The position numbers and the translations under genes are program-made. A stretch of DNA of 64,000 nt from an uncultured Sulfurovum sp. (GTDB taxonomy: Bacteria > Campylobacterota > Campylobacteria > Campylobacterales > Sulfurovaceae): assembly GCA_902727895.1 (NCBI GenBank), contig CACVAP010000047.1, positions 52,213 to 116,212 on the forward strand, read 5' to 3'. Every line of letters begins with the position of its first letter. Position 1 is the first letter of the stretch. The notes beneath the pieces are model-generated. The model had not been told where the DNA came from, searched no databases, and was given only the letters and a program-made list of their open reading frames with translations. Of the stretch, positions 40,206-50,057 are shown piece after piece.

Positions 40206-40982
40206 TTAAGAAATGGTTTTAAATAACCTTTTTGCATTGCTTGTAGTCTTATCTATTAAATCACTTTTTTCTACATTTGAAAGTTCAACCATCTTAGAAG
40301 CTACTAAATCACAATAAGCTGGTTCATTCCTTTTACCTCTATACGGATGAGGTGTTAAGTAAGGAGCATCAGTTTCTATAATCAATTTGTCATTGGGAAT
40401 TTTAGGATAAACATTAATGAGTTTTTTGGCATTCTTAAAAGTTAAAACCCCACCAATACCATAGTAAAAATTCTTATCTGCAAGTTTTAAAAGTGATTCA
40501 TCAGCATTATAACAATGTAATACACCACCCTCATCCCCAGCGTACTCAGTTAAAAGTTCTAAACAATCAGCTGAAGATTCACGCACATGCACAATAAGGG
40601 GTAATTTTAACTCTTTCGCCCAAAGAATTTGATCAATAAAAACTTTTTTTTGTAATTCTTTTTCTGTAGTAATTTCTTTCTCTGTTTCAGGTAAACGAAA
40701 ATAATCCAAACCACATTCACCAATGGCAACACACTTAGGATGGGAAATAAATGATTTTAAAAATGCTTTGTCATAATTTGTGGCATCGTAAGGGTGAACG
40801 CCTACAGAGAAATATATTTCTTCATAAAGCTCAGAAAGTTTAACTGCGCGTTCTAATGTTTTTGGGTCTGCTCCAGGAATGATAAAACGCTCAACACCTT
40901 GGTCTTTTGCACGTTTTATTACTTCTTCTATATCATCATTATACCGTTCATCATCCAAGTGGCAATGTGTATCAATAATCAT
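40206..40982 (-). CDS. tatD: TatD family hydrolase
   Basis: IIDTHCHLDDERY; GECGLDYFR; LIETDAPYLTPHPYRGKRNEPAY. Confidence 0.94.
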   Translation of the reverse strand: MIIDTHCHLDDERYNDDIEEVIKRAKDQGVERFIIPGADPKTLERAVKLSELYEEIYFSVGVHPYDATNYDKAFLKSFISHPKCVAIGECGLDYFRLPETEKEITTEKELQKKVFIDQILWAKELKLPLIVHVRESSADCLELLTEYAGDEGGVLHCYNADESLLKLADKNFYYGIGGVLTFKNAKKLINVYPKIPNDKLIIETDAPYLTPHPYRGKRNEPAYCDLVASKMVELSNVEKSDLIDKTTSNAKRLFKTIS

Positions 40983-41019
40983 ACTAACCCTTTAAAATAT
41001 TTTAAAGAAGTTTACCATA

Positions 41020-41649
41020 TTAATATGGTAAATTAATTTTTTGTCCTTCATAAAGAATATCATTTTCCAGTAAACTGTCATTACTTGCAATAATTCTCTT
41101 ATAATTCATAGCATCACCATAAAATTTATCGGAAATACCTTGTAATGTATCACCTTTTTTAATAGTAACCACACGTTTATCTTCATATTCTTCAAGACCA
41201 AGTTCTTCTCTTAGCTTATTAGTATACCCAGAGTTATCAGCCAATTTTGTGTCATCCATAAGATCACTCATTGCTGAACTTAAACTCATTTGACTAGTTG
41301 TATCTAAGGCAATTTCGCTTCTTGATTCTATCAATTCATTTTCAATACTTCTAAGTGCATTCAAATATTCTTCTTCTGAATTATCTAGCTTATTATTCTC
41401 TGCAACAACTACGATAGGTGTTTCAACTCTATTTTCAACTTGAGATATAATTTCTTGTTTAACAACTAACGTATCATCAAGAGGAATTGTCGATTTATAA
41501 AAATAAAATCCAAAATAAGCAATTCCAGCAAGTAATATTATTCCTACAACCTTAGTACCCATTCCTGATTGTTCAAAACTATTTTCATCTTCAGCATGTA
41601 AAATTGAACCCTTTACGGCATCATTGTAAACATCATTTGTATCAAACAT
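41020..41649 (-). CDS. LysM-domain single-pass membrane protein (paralog 1)
   Basis: TM helix VVGIILLAGIAYFGFYFYKS; C-terminal VVTIKKGDTLQGISDKFYGDAMNYKRIIASNDSLLENDILYEGQKINLP. Confidence 0.85.
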   Translation of the reverse strand: MFDTNDVYNDAVKGSILHAEDENSFEQSGMGTKVVGIILLAGIAYFGFYFYKSTIPLDDTLVVKQEIISQVENRVETPIVVVAENNKLDNSEEEYLNALRSIENELIESRSEIALDTTSQMSLSSAMSDLMDDTKLADNSGYTNKLREELGLEEYEDKRVVTIKKGDTLQGISDKFYGDAMNYKRIIASNDSLLENDILYEGQKINLPY

Positions 41650-41732
41650 AAACTTCCTTTTAGTTTTCTCTAAGGAGTATAGTTAAACAAAAGGCACTAA
41701 GTGTGAAATTTTAAAAAATATTTATATCTTAA

Positions 41733-42335
41733 TTAAATAGGTATCTTTATACTTTGTCCAACTTGGAGTAAATGAGAGCCATCTGATAGATTTTGATTTG
41801 CTTTAATAATTTTAAAATAATGCCTAGAGTTTCCATAAAACTTTTCAGAAAGACTAGAAAGTGTATCTCCTCGTTTTACAACAACAATACGACCTCTAAA
41901 GCCACTTTTCTTATCATCTAGTTCTCTAGCAATAGCTTCCGTGTAAGATGATTGACTCTTAATGTGTGAATCATTCATTAATACTTTCATAGAGTTTGTC
42001 AACTCTTTATGGTAATTCTTAGTTCCATAATCCTTATTTACATGGTGTCCTGTAGTATCTGTTTCTGTAACTCTTAAAAGCTTTACAAGCTCTTCATCAG
42101 AATACTCAGCAGCATCAACGACTTCACTTACACCTAGTACACCTTGACTATAAGAAACAGGCATAGAAACTAATTCTCTCTCAGTTTTTAAATATATAAA
42201 TCCTAAATATAATAAAATTACACCCATAAATAAATTCATAATTATTAATTTATTTTTCGTAGGTTTTTTTTCTTTACACATATTAATTTCTGCATGTTTT
42301 GTTGCATTTAAATATTCTTCTTCTGTATCAAACAT
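41733..42335 (-). CDS. LysM-domain single-pass membrane protein (paralog 2)
   Basis: Same layout as 41020..41649: MFDT- start, TM helix, C-terminal IVVVKRGDTLSSLSEKFYGNSRHYFKIIKANQNLSDGSHLLQVGQSIKIP. Confidence 0.85.
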   Translation of the reverse strand: MFDTEEEYLNATKHAEINMCKEKKPTKNKLIIMNLFMGVILLYLGFIYLKTERELVSMPVSYSQGVLGVSEVVDAAEYSDEELVKLLRVTETDTTGHHVNKDYGTKNYHKELTNSMKVLMNDSHIKSQSSYTEAIARELDDKKSGFRGRIVVVKRGDTLSSLSEKFYGNSRHYFKIIKANQNLSDGSHLLQVGQSIKIPI

Positions 42336-42438
42336 TAAATATCTCCTAAATTCTTTATAATAAAAGAATTATATCAGAATAATATTAATATTTATAATTA
42401 AAAAAATAATTTAATATTAGATTAATAAATAGAATATC

Positions 42439-43962
42439 TTATAATAATAATTTTTTAGCAAAATCTGTGGCTTCATCATTTGCTTTCTCTCCACCTATGA
42501 TTCTTGCTATCTCAGAGATTTGTCCTGTTTTATCTAAAAGTTTAACCACACTCTTTTGCTTTATTTTAGTAACAAGTAGATGTTGGTCTGCCTTAGAAGC
42601 CAAATGTGCTTGATGAGAAATAGCAAATATTTGATAAACCGAAGAGAGTTTAGCAATCATGTTAGCAATGGCAATTGACTCATCTCCTGAAACATTGGCA
42701 TCTATCTCATCTAAAATCAATACACCACCCTCTTTAACCCCTGAAAGTGCTACAACCATTAAAGCTAAACGAACACGGTTAAACTCTCCACCTGAGAGTG
42801 TGCTTGCTTTTGAACCATTTAAATTCACTTCTATACCATCTTGTCCTAATGCATCTAAAGTGTTTACTGTAAATATAAATTGAAGTGCTGGTAATTTTAA
42901 CTCAGCCAAGTATTTTTTTAAAGGTTTTTCTAACGCCAATGCTTTTTCTTTTCGTGTCAAAGAGATTTGTCCAGCCAAAACAGTTAATTCAGATAATTCC
43001 ATGTTTAAAAAAGAGACCAACATACTTTTGTCTTGCTCTATATTCTGGTAACCTGATAACTCTTTCTTTTTAACTTCAGCATATTCGAGTGCTTCGTCAA
43101 TACTTCCATATCTATTTTTTAAAGAAGATATTTTTTCTAATCTATCCAATACAGCTTCAATATCAACCTCTGCCAACTCCTCCGAAAGAGATTCAATGTC
43201 TTCAAAGTCTGCCCGTAATTGATTCATCATTTCTGAAAATACAGAGTCATCTTTATCTAGTAGTCTATACACTTCTGAAACAGATTCTTCAAAAGTAAAA
43301 ATACCATTAGAACTTTCTAAGGCATCATTTATCTTTTCAATTTTTGAAAGTTGATGTTTTACTTTTAACAACTCTTCATCTTCTCCAACAACTGGTTTTA
43401 CAGACTCAATTTTTTCTATTTCAAACTCTGTAAATTCTATCAGTTCTAAAACTTTTGCTTCATCTGATTTAAGTTTTTCTAACTGTGTTACTTTAGCTTT
43501 ATAGTTAACATAACGACTTTGATACTCTTTCACTAATTTTTTAAAGCCTTTGTCTTTAGACAGTAAGTCATTGTCTATTAAAGCCAATAGGTCACTACTT
43601 TCAAAACCACTTTTATCCCGTACCGATAAAAATTGCACAAAGGGGCTAAACATTCCATTTAAAACTTTTTTAGAAATGTTTTGTCCATCTATGCTATAAC
43701 GAACTTTCTCTTTCTTTATTGTCTTAAGTGTTATTTCATCTTCAAATTCAAAAACATCACTCTGCAATTTTTTTGGTTTAGACACCAAAACCTCACACAG
43801 TGCTGCCTCTGCTGTTCCATAACCAAAAGTAGACAAAATACTGTTCATAAAAAGTGATTTACCTGCTCCAGATGGACCAGATAAAACTACTAAGCCCTGA
43901 TTTAATTCAACTTCAACTTCTGAAAAACTTATTAGATTCTTTAAAAATACTCTGTTTACCAT
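42439..43962 (-). CDS. recN: DNA repair protein RecN
   Basis: LSGPSGAGKSLFMNSIL Walker A; LSGGEFNRVRLALMV signature; VLILDEIDANVSGDES; AISHQAHLASKADQHLLVTK. Confidence 0.92.
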   Translation of the reverse strand: MVNRVFLKNLISFSEVEVELNQGLVVLSGPSGAGKSLFMNSILSTFGYGTAEAALCEVLVSKPKKLQSDVFEFEDEITLKTIKKEKVRYSIDGQNISKKVLNGMFSPFVQFLSVRDKSGFESSDLLALIDNDLLSKDKGFKKLVKEYQSRYVNYKAKVTQLEKLKSDEAKVLELIEFTEFEIEKIESVKPVVGEDEELLKVKHQLSKIEKINDALESSNGIFTFEESVSEVYRLLDKDDSVFSEMMNQLRADFEDIESLSEELAEVDIEAVLDRLEKISSLKNRYGSIDEALEYAEVKKKELSGYQNIEQDKSMLVSFLNMELSELTVLAGQISLTRKEKALALEKPLKKYLAELKLPALQFIFTVNTLDALGQDGIEVNLNGSKASTLSGGEFNRVRLALMVVALSGVKEGGVLILDEIDANVSGDESIAIANMIAKLSSVYQIFAISHQAHLASKADQHLLVTKIKQKSVVKLLDKTGQISEIARIIGGEKANDEATDFAKKLLL

Positions 43963-44849
43963 TATTCTTTTTCACCCCAATGTAATTTTTCTCTTAATAC
44001 AGAAAAATAATTTCTCTCTTTTTTATGTAACAATCGTGCATCTACTTGTGCACAATTTATCACTAACATTTCTCCTGCTTGCATTTCATAATCATCTTGC
44101 CCATCAACCATTACAATAACTCTGTCCTTAGGAGAAGAAAAGTCAATGGTAAAATTAGAAGGTAATACCAAAGGACGTTGGGTTAATGAATGTGCAGCAA
44201 TTGGTGTCATAATAAATGCTTTACTTAAAGGATAAACCAAGGGACCTCCAGCTGCTAAATTATAAGCTGTAGCTCCCGTAGGTGTTGAAATAATAAGTCC
44301 ATCACCACGATAAGTGTTAAACCACTCACCATCAATAGAAGCATCTATTTTAACCATATGAGAGATACTTGGTCTGGTTATGACAACATCATTAAAAGCA
44401 TGAAAATTCTTACGACCATCTGCTGTTTGAATATAAGCATCAATCATCATACGATTTTCCATTCGATACTGCCCGATAAGTAAGCCATCTAAAAATCTAT
44501 CTACTTCTTCTATACGGACATCAGCTAAAAAACCTAGAGTTCCAGCGTTTATACCCATTACTGGTTTATTGTAACCATAACTATTTCTCACCAGTCCAAG
44601 TAACGTTCCATCACCACCTAAAGAAACTAAAAAATCAGACTGTGTACAAAGTTCAGTAAAAGAAACACCAGCTGTTACAGAAATCATTTGTGCTGATTCT
44701 TGCAGTAAAAGTACTTTTATATCTCTACGTTCAAATTTTTCTTTTATATCATTATATACAGTAAAAAGTTCAGGTGCATCAGGTTTTATTACAAAACCAG
44801 CAACATTCATTTGTGATGACTTTTCATCTGACACTTTATTCGCTCCCAT
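43962..44849 (-). CDS. nadK: NAD kinase
   Basis: LVSLGGDGTLLGLVRN; GINAGTLGFLADV; RGDGLIISTPTGATAYNLAAGGP. Confidence 0.95.
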   Translation of the reverse strand: MGANKVSDEKSSQMNVAGFVIKPDAPELFTVYNDIKEKFERRDIKVLLLQESAQMISVTAGVSFTELCTQSDFLVSLGGDGTLLGLVRNSYGYNKPVMGINAGTLGFLADVRIEEVDRFLDGLLIGQYRMENRMMIDAYIQTADGRKNFHAFNDVVITRPSISHMVKIDASIDGEWFNTYRGDGLIISTPTGATAYNLAAGGPLVYPLSKAFIMTPIAAHSLTQRPLVLPSNFTIDFSSPKDRVIVMVDGQDDYEMQAGEMLVINCAQVDARLLHKKERNYFSVLREKLHWGEKE

Positions 44850-45022
44850 TTTACGTTTTCAGTAGAATATCATAAAATCTCTTCATCAATCTATTTATAT
44901 GTCAAATTGTCATTTTTATTATTTTAAGCATGACTCTATTTTACTTCTATGCAACAATTAGATATAATCTTAAAAAATTTTAAACTATATGCAAATTGCT
45001 ATATAAAATAGAGGAAATAACT

Positions 45023-46789
45023 GTGAGAACACACTATTGTGCTGATGTAACAGAAACACAAATTGACGAAACTGTAACCGTTGCTGGTTGGGTTGCTAGT
45101 CGTCGTGACCATGGTGGATTAATTTTTATTGATTTACGAGACAAAGATCAAGTTGTACAAATTGTTTGTGACCCTGCTGATAATGCAGAAGTACATAAAC
45201 TTGCTGAAGGTATTAGAGACCAATTTGTATTGGTTGTAACAGGTAAAGTACGTGCCAGAGGTGAAGGTCTTGAAAACCCTAAACTTAAAACTGGTAAAGT
45301 TGAAATAGTTGCTGACAGTTTGGTTATTGAAAATGCTTCAAAACCAATGCCTTTTGAGCTTGGTGATGAAAAAGTAAATGAAGAAATTAAACTAAAGTAT
45401 CGTTACTTAGAACTTAGAACACAAAAGTCTTACGACATTTTCAAACTTCGTTCAAAAGCAACCATTGCTGCTAGAAATTCACTTGATGAATTAGATTTCC
45501 TAGAAGTTGAAACACCAATCATTACTAAATCTACGCCAGAAGGTGCTAGAGATTATCTTGTTCCTTCACGTGTTCATGGTGGTCAATTTTATGCACTACC
45601 ACAGTCTCCACAACTTTTTAAACAGTTATTAATGGTAGGTGGTTTTGACCGTTACTTCCAAATTGCTAAATGTTTTAGAGATGAAGATTTAAGAGCAGAC
45701 AGACAACCAGAGTTTACTCAAATAGATGTTGAAATGTCTTTTTGTGACCAAGAAGACGTTATTGGTGTTGCTGAAAAATTAATTCATAATATTTTTGATA
45801 AATGTGGATTTGAAATTCCTACTAAATTTACCCGTATGGCATACATGGATGCAATGGAGAACTACGGTTCAGATAAACCAGACATGCGTTATGACCTAAA
45901 AATGGTAGATGTTATTGATATTTTTGAACGTTGTGACAATGAGATTTTCTCTAACATCGCAAAAGATTCAAAAAAGAACAGAATCAAAGCCCTTAAAGTT
46001 CCAAAAGGGGACGAAATTTTCTCAAAACGTCAGATGAAAGGTTTTGAGGATTACGTACGTAAATTTGGTGCTTCTGGTCTTGGTTATTTCCAAATGAAAG
46101 AAGATGGACTTAAAGGTCCTCTTACTAAATTCTTTACACCAGAAGATATTCAAGCTATAATTGATAGATGTCAACTTGAAGTTGGTGATGCTGTATTCTT
46201 TGGTGCTGGAAATAAAAAACTAGTATGGGACTACATGGGTCGTTTCAGAATCTATCTTGCTGAGATTATGAATATAATTCCTAAAGATACTTTTGAGTTC
46301 TTATGGGTTATGGATTTCCCAATGTTTGAAGAAGATGACGGTAAAGTTAATGCTATGCACCATGCCTTTACTATGCCAGAAACGGATGAAAACGGTAAAA
46401 TAGTTTATGATGACATCGAAGATCTAAAATCTATTGCCTATGATATTGTGCTTAATGGTACAGAACTTGGTGGTGGGTCAATCCGTATCCATAAAGAAGA
46501 ACTTCAATCTGAAATCTTCAAACTTATGGGGATTTCAGAAGAAGAAGCTAATGAGAAATTTGGTTTCTTACTTGATGCCTTTAGATTTGGAGCGCCACCA
46601 CATGGTGGATTTGCTCTAGGTCTTGACAGACTCATTATGCTTATGACAGGTTCATCAAGTATTAGAGAAGTTATAGCCTTCCCTAAAACACAAAAAGCAC
46701 AATGTATCTTAACCCAAGCTCCTTCGGAAGTTGAACAGGAGCAACTGACTGAGCTTAGTTTAAGAGTTAGAAAACCAGCTGCTGAATAA
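45023..46789 (+). CDS. aspS: Aspartyl-tRNA synthetase (GTG start favoured over track ATG at 44996)
   Basis: [40 protein letters not shown]; class II motifs [33 protein letters not shown] Shine-Dalgarno 45011-45016. Confidence 0.95.
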   Translation: MRTHYCADVTETQIDETVTVAGWVASRRDHGGLIFIDLRDKDQVVQIVCDPADNAEVHKLAEGIRDQFVLVVTGKVRARGEGLENPKLKTGKVEIVADSLVIENASKPMPFELGDEKVNEEIKLKYRYLELRTQKSYDIFKLRSKATIAARNSLDELDFLEVETPIITKSTPEGARDYLVPSRVHGGQFYALPQSPQLFKQLLMVGGFDRYFQIAKCFRDEDLRADRQPEFTQIDVEMSFCDQEDVIGVAEKLIHNIFDKCGFEIPTKFTRMAYMDAMENYGSDKPDMRYDLKMVDVIDIFERCDNEIFSNIAKDSKKNRIKALKVPKGDEIFSKRQMKGFEDYVRKFGASGLGYFQMKEDGLKGPLTKFFTPEDIQAIIDRCQLEVGDAVFFGAGNKKLVWDYMGRFRIYLAEIMNIIPKDTFEFLWVMDFPMFEEDDGKVNAMHHAFTMPETDENGKIVYDDIEDLKSIAYDIVLNGTELGGGSIRIHKEELQSEIFKLMGISEEEANEKFGFLLDAFRFGAPPHGGFALGLDRLIMLMTGSSSIREVIAFPKTQKAQCILTQAPSEVEQEQLTELSLRVRKPAAE

Positions 46790-46826
46790 TTTCAGCTAAC
46801 ATTCATTTAAAAACAAAAGGACACAC

Positions 46827-47417
46827 ATGAAAAAACTATTTCTTATCATCGGAGCACCAGGATCTGGTAAAACAACAGATGCAAGTATTATTGCAGGTAA
46901 AAATGACAATATCGTTCACTACTCAACAGGTGACATGCTCCGTGAAGAGGTAGCTTCAGGTTCTGAACTTGGTCAAACTATTGATGGATTCATTTCAAAA
47001 GGTGCATTAGTTCCTTTAAATATTATCATTGACACTATCATTTCTGCTATTAAACAAGCGCCTGTAGATAACATCTTAATTGATGGTTACCCACGTTCAG
47101 TTGAGCAAATGACAGAATTAGATTCACTTTTAGAAAAAGAAGATGAGATTACTTTGGTATCTACAGTTGAAGTAAGAGTTTCAGAAGAAGTAGCAAAAGA
47201 CAGAATTTTAGGTCGTGCTGCAGATGCTAAACCAGGTGAAGAGCGTTCAGATGACAGTGTAGAAGTATTCTTTGACAGAATGAAAATCTATACTGATCCT
47301 TTAGCTGAGATTCAAGCTTTCTACACAGAAAAAAACTTACTTAAAGTAATTAACGGTGAAAGAGCTCTTGAGCCAATCGTTGAAGAAATGGAAGCTTTCG
47401 TAAAAAATAACATCTAG
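46827..47417 (+). CDS. adk: Adenylate kinase
   Basis: LIIGAPGSGKTTDASIIA; HYSTGDMLREEVASGSELG; LIDGYPRS. Confidence 0.93.
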   Translation: MKKLFLIIGAPGSGKTTDASIIAGKNDNIVHYSTGDMLREEVASGSELGQTIDGFISKGALVPLNIIIDTIISAIKQAPVDNILIDGYPRSVEQMTELDSLLEKEDEITLVSTVEVRVSEEVAKDRILGRAADAKPGEERSDDSVEVFFDRMKIYTDPLAEIQAFYTEKNLLKVINGERALEPIVEEMEAFVKNNI

Positions 47418-47426
47418 TTTTTACGC

Positions 47427-47900
47427 TTAAAGTCTTTCCATAATGTTGTTAGTTCCTGCTAACAACTCCACTTCATTAAGCATTACCAATGGTAGTGAAG
47501 TGGGTTTGCTATATGAACAATTCTCTGACATTTTTGCCAAAGCTCTTCTACCTCTTGAAGAATTAATAAAATGTACAATAAAACGGCTATCCATTTTAAT
47601 ATAACTCTTTACACGAATAATACTCATGTAGTGTGGTACCACATACCCTTCTTGACCTTTTTCTACATAACAAGCAATCATTGGAGAGTAGAGACTTACA
47701 ATTATATCCCCAGCTTTTGTTAATTGTTTTTGAGAAACCTGATGTGTAACATCTACACTAATGAATTTTCTCTCATCTAAAAAAGAAATGGGTTCTAAAG
47801 AGAGCATTGTCAACTCTTTATATTCTTTTACTTTCTCTTTTTTTCCACCTTCTATAAGATGTATACCTTTAATAACTTCTGCAATTTCTTGTAATTTCAT
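47427..47900 (-). CDS. Orphan HsdS-like protein (single target-recognition-domain half)
   Basis: QLTKAGDIIVSLYSPMIACYVEKGQEGYVVPHYMSIIRVKSYIKMDSRFIVHFINSSRGRRALAKMSENCSYSKPTSLPLVMLNEVELL follows the HsdS TRD pattern; no HsdM/HsdR in window. Confidence 0.65.
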   Translation of the reverse strand: MKLQEIAEVIKGIHLIEGGKKEKVKEYKELTMLSLEPISFLDERKFISVDVTHQVSQKQLTKAGDIIVSLYSPMIACYVEKGQEGYVVPHYMSIIRVKSYIKMDSRFIVHFINSSRGRRALAKMSENCSYSKPTSLPLVMLNEVELLAGTNNIMERL

Positions 47901-47971
47901 AATTCTACTTTCCTTTACACTTAATAATTTTTAACTCTTTATCTAAACTTAATTATTATAGTTAAGATAAC

Positions 47972-47993
47972 TTTAATATTAATTTAATATTAA
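47972..47993. repeat. Tandem 11-bp repeat TTTAATATTAA x2
   Basis: TTTAATATTAA|TTTAATATTAA in the divergent intergenic region between 47427..47900(-) and 48184..48828(+). Confidence 0.7.
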
Positions 47994-48183
47994 TTAAATA
48001 TTTTAGTTATACTTATAAAGTTTAATTCTATATAATAAATTTAAGTATAAATAGATATATTTTAATAAGCATATACCTGAATAAACAGCTTAACCGTACT
48101 GTTAACTATTCATTAGATTTCTATTATCAATTATCTGTTAGAAATATGTTAGAATAAGAAAATTTATTTTAATAAGGATATTA

Positions 48184-48828
48184 ATGCCATACATATTTCT
48201 ACTAGTATTTGCTTTTTTATTTACAGCGTGTAACCCAACTACTACTGCTAATATTCCTGCTCCTACTGTTTCTAATCAACCTAATGGTCTACCTATCAGT
48301 AAACAAGATACTGATATAGATGATTTAAAGATCCTTGATGAAGACTCAATTGTTGGTCACTATATACTACAACGTGGAATGTTTCGTAACCAAGAACTTG
48401 ATGAAGGCTATTTAGTTGTTGAAGAAATCGATGTTAATAATTATGGATACTATTATGTAACAAGAGCTGGTAAACTAACCCCTGAAACACATACTGGTAT
48501 TTTTTATAAAAAAGGTGGAAAGTACGTTCAAAAGGTAATTGAAGACAGTTCTGAATCAGAAATTCGTCAAGGTAAAAAGAAATCAAAGATGAGTATTATT
48601 GACAACATGCATATTGTCCAAGATGGAGAGTTATTAAAACTTACTATTAATTCTACTAAAAAAGAAAAACTTATCTGGCGAAGAGATGTTGATGAAATTG
48701 AAAAAAGTAGTGCTCTAGAAGAAACACTTAAGAATGCTCGATATGAATACTTAAAGTACTATCAAGAAAAATGTGCAGAATGTGCAGACTTTTGTGGTGA
48801 CTCTGCTTATACAAAAGTAAATGAGTAG
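48184..48828 (+). CDS. Hypothetical lipoprotein
   Basis: Lipobox LFTAC; no recognised domain; C-terminal ECAECADFCGDS region. Confidence 0.7.
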   Translation: MPYIFLLVFAFLFTACNPTTTANIPAPTVSNQPNGLPISKQDTDIDDLKILDEDSIVGHYILQRGMFRNQELDEGYLVVEEIDVNNYGYYYVTRAGKLTPETHTGIFYKKGGKYVQKVIEDSSESEIRQGKKKSKMSIIDNMHIVQDGELLKLTINSTKKEKLIWRRDVDEIEKSSALEETLKNARYEYLKYYQEKCAECADFCGDSAYTKVNE

Positions 48829-50026
48829 TCCAAGTTACCTAGAAACACTTAGGCACCCCGTTGTCGCGAGACTAACACTTATACAATTTATTTCTTACTT
48901 TGGTACTTGGTTCTCCCAAGTTGCCATTGCCTCTATGATGCTTCAATACGGAGCATCAGAACTCGCCATTGCTTATATTTTCATGATGATTATGCTTCCT
49001 GCCATTGTTTTAGCACCTATTTCTGGTTGGATTATTGACAAAGTCCCTTTTAAAAAGCTCATGGGAGTGTTACTACTTGTCGAAATAGTAATGACTTTAT
49101 GTTTCATGATGGTTAATTCTCTAAATGACATTTATGCATTAATGCTCTTTATCTTTATTCGTTCTGCTGCTGCTTCTATTTTATTTGCTGCTGAAATGGC
49201 ACTCTTCCCTAAACTTTTAAAAGGTGAGATGCTCAAAAAAACCAATGAAATCCATTCAATGGTTTGGTCGGTTTGTTTTGCAGCTGGTATGGCACTTGGT
49301 GGATTGGTTACTTATTATTTTGGTTATGACACCACGTTTCTAATAGATGTCATACTTTATAGTATCGCGTTTCTTTTACTCTTAGGACTTAAACTCTCCA
49401 TAGAACCTGTTAAACATACAGAGTCAGCATTTAAAATGATGAAGAGTGGTTTTATCTATTTAAAGAATCATAAAAAAATAATACATCTTATCATTTTACA
49501 TGCTGCCGTTGGATTCTCAGCATTCGACACGCTCATTACCTTGCTAGCTGACTTACATTACAAATACATCTTAGCCATTCCTTTAGCCATTGGATGGATA
49601 AATGCCATAAGAGCCTTAGCCATGACACTAGGACCTTTTTTATTTTCAAAATATTTTAATGAAAATAATCTACACTACTTTTTTGTTCTGCAAGGTCTAA
49701 CCATCATTGCATGGGCATTTCTACAACATAGTTATGGTATATCTATTTTAGGTATATTTGTAGTAGGACTACTAACTACCTCACTTTGGTCCTATACCTA
49801 CTATATGTTACAACAAGAGATAGAAGAAAGCTACCTTGGTCGTGTTATCGCCTATAACGACATGGTTTTTATGATATCCAATATAACCGTAACCCTATTT
49901 GTTGGCTATGCTGCAAAAATGGGAATGGAATTAAAATACATAACTATTGTTTTAGGATGTGGATTTATCGCCATGGGTCTGTATTACCTCTGGTTTAAAC
50001 AAAACTATTTATCAAAAAACTCATAA
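48821..50026 (+). CDS. MFS transporter
   Basis: About 12 hydrophobic helices; LAPISGWIIDKVPFKKLMGVLL loop 2-3 motif. Confidence 0.88.
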   Translation: MSSPSYLETLRHPVVARLTLIQFISYFGTWFSQVAIASMMLQYGASELAIAYIFMMIMLPAIVLAPISGWIIDKVPFKKLMGVLLLVEIVMTLCFMMVNSLNDIYALMLFIFIRSAAASILFAAEMALFPKLLKGEMLKKTNEIHSMVWSVCFAAGMALGGLVTYYFGYDTTFLIDVILYSIAFLLLLGLKLSIEPVKHTESAFKMMKSGFIYLKNHKKIIHLIILHAAVGFSAFDTLITLLADLHYKYILAIPLAIGWINAIRALAMTLGPFLFSKYFNENNLHYFFVLQGLTIIAWAFLQHSYGISILGIFVVGLLTTSLWSYTYYMLQQEIEESYLGRVIAYNDMVFMISNITVTLFVGYAAKMGMELKYITIVLGCGFIAMGLYYLWFKQNYLSKNS

Positions 50027-50057
50027 GAAAAGAGTATAATTTATTAAAGGAAAAACC

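Noticed and set aside
42659-43298. Plus-strand ORFs of 62-74 aa
   Set aside because: Antisense to recN; no independent support.
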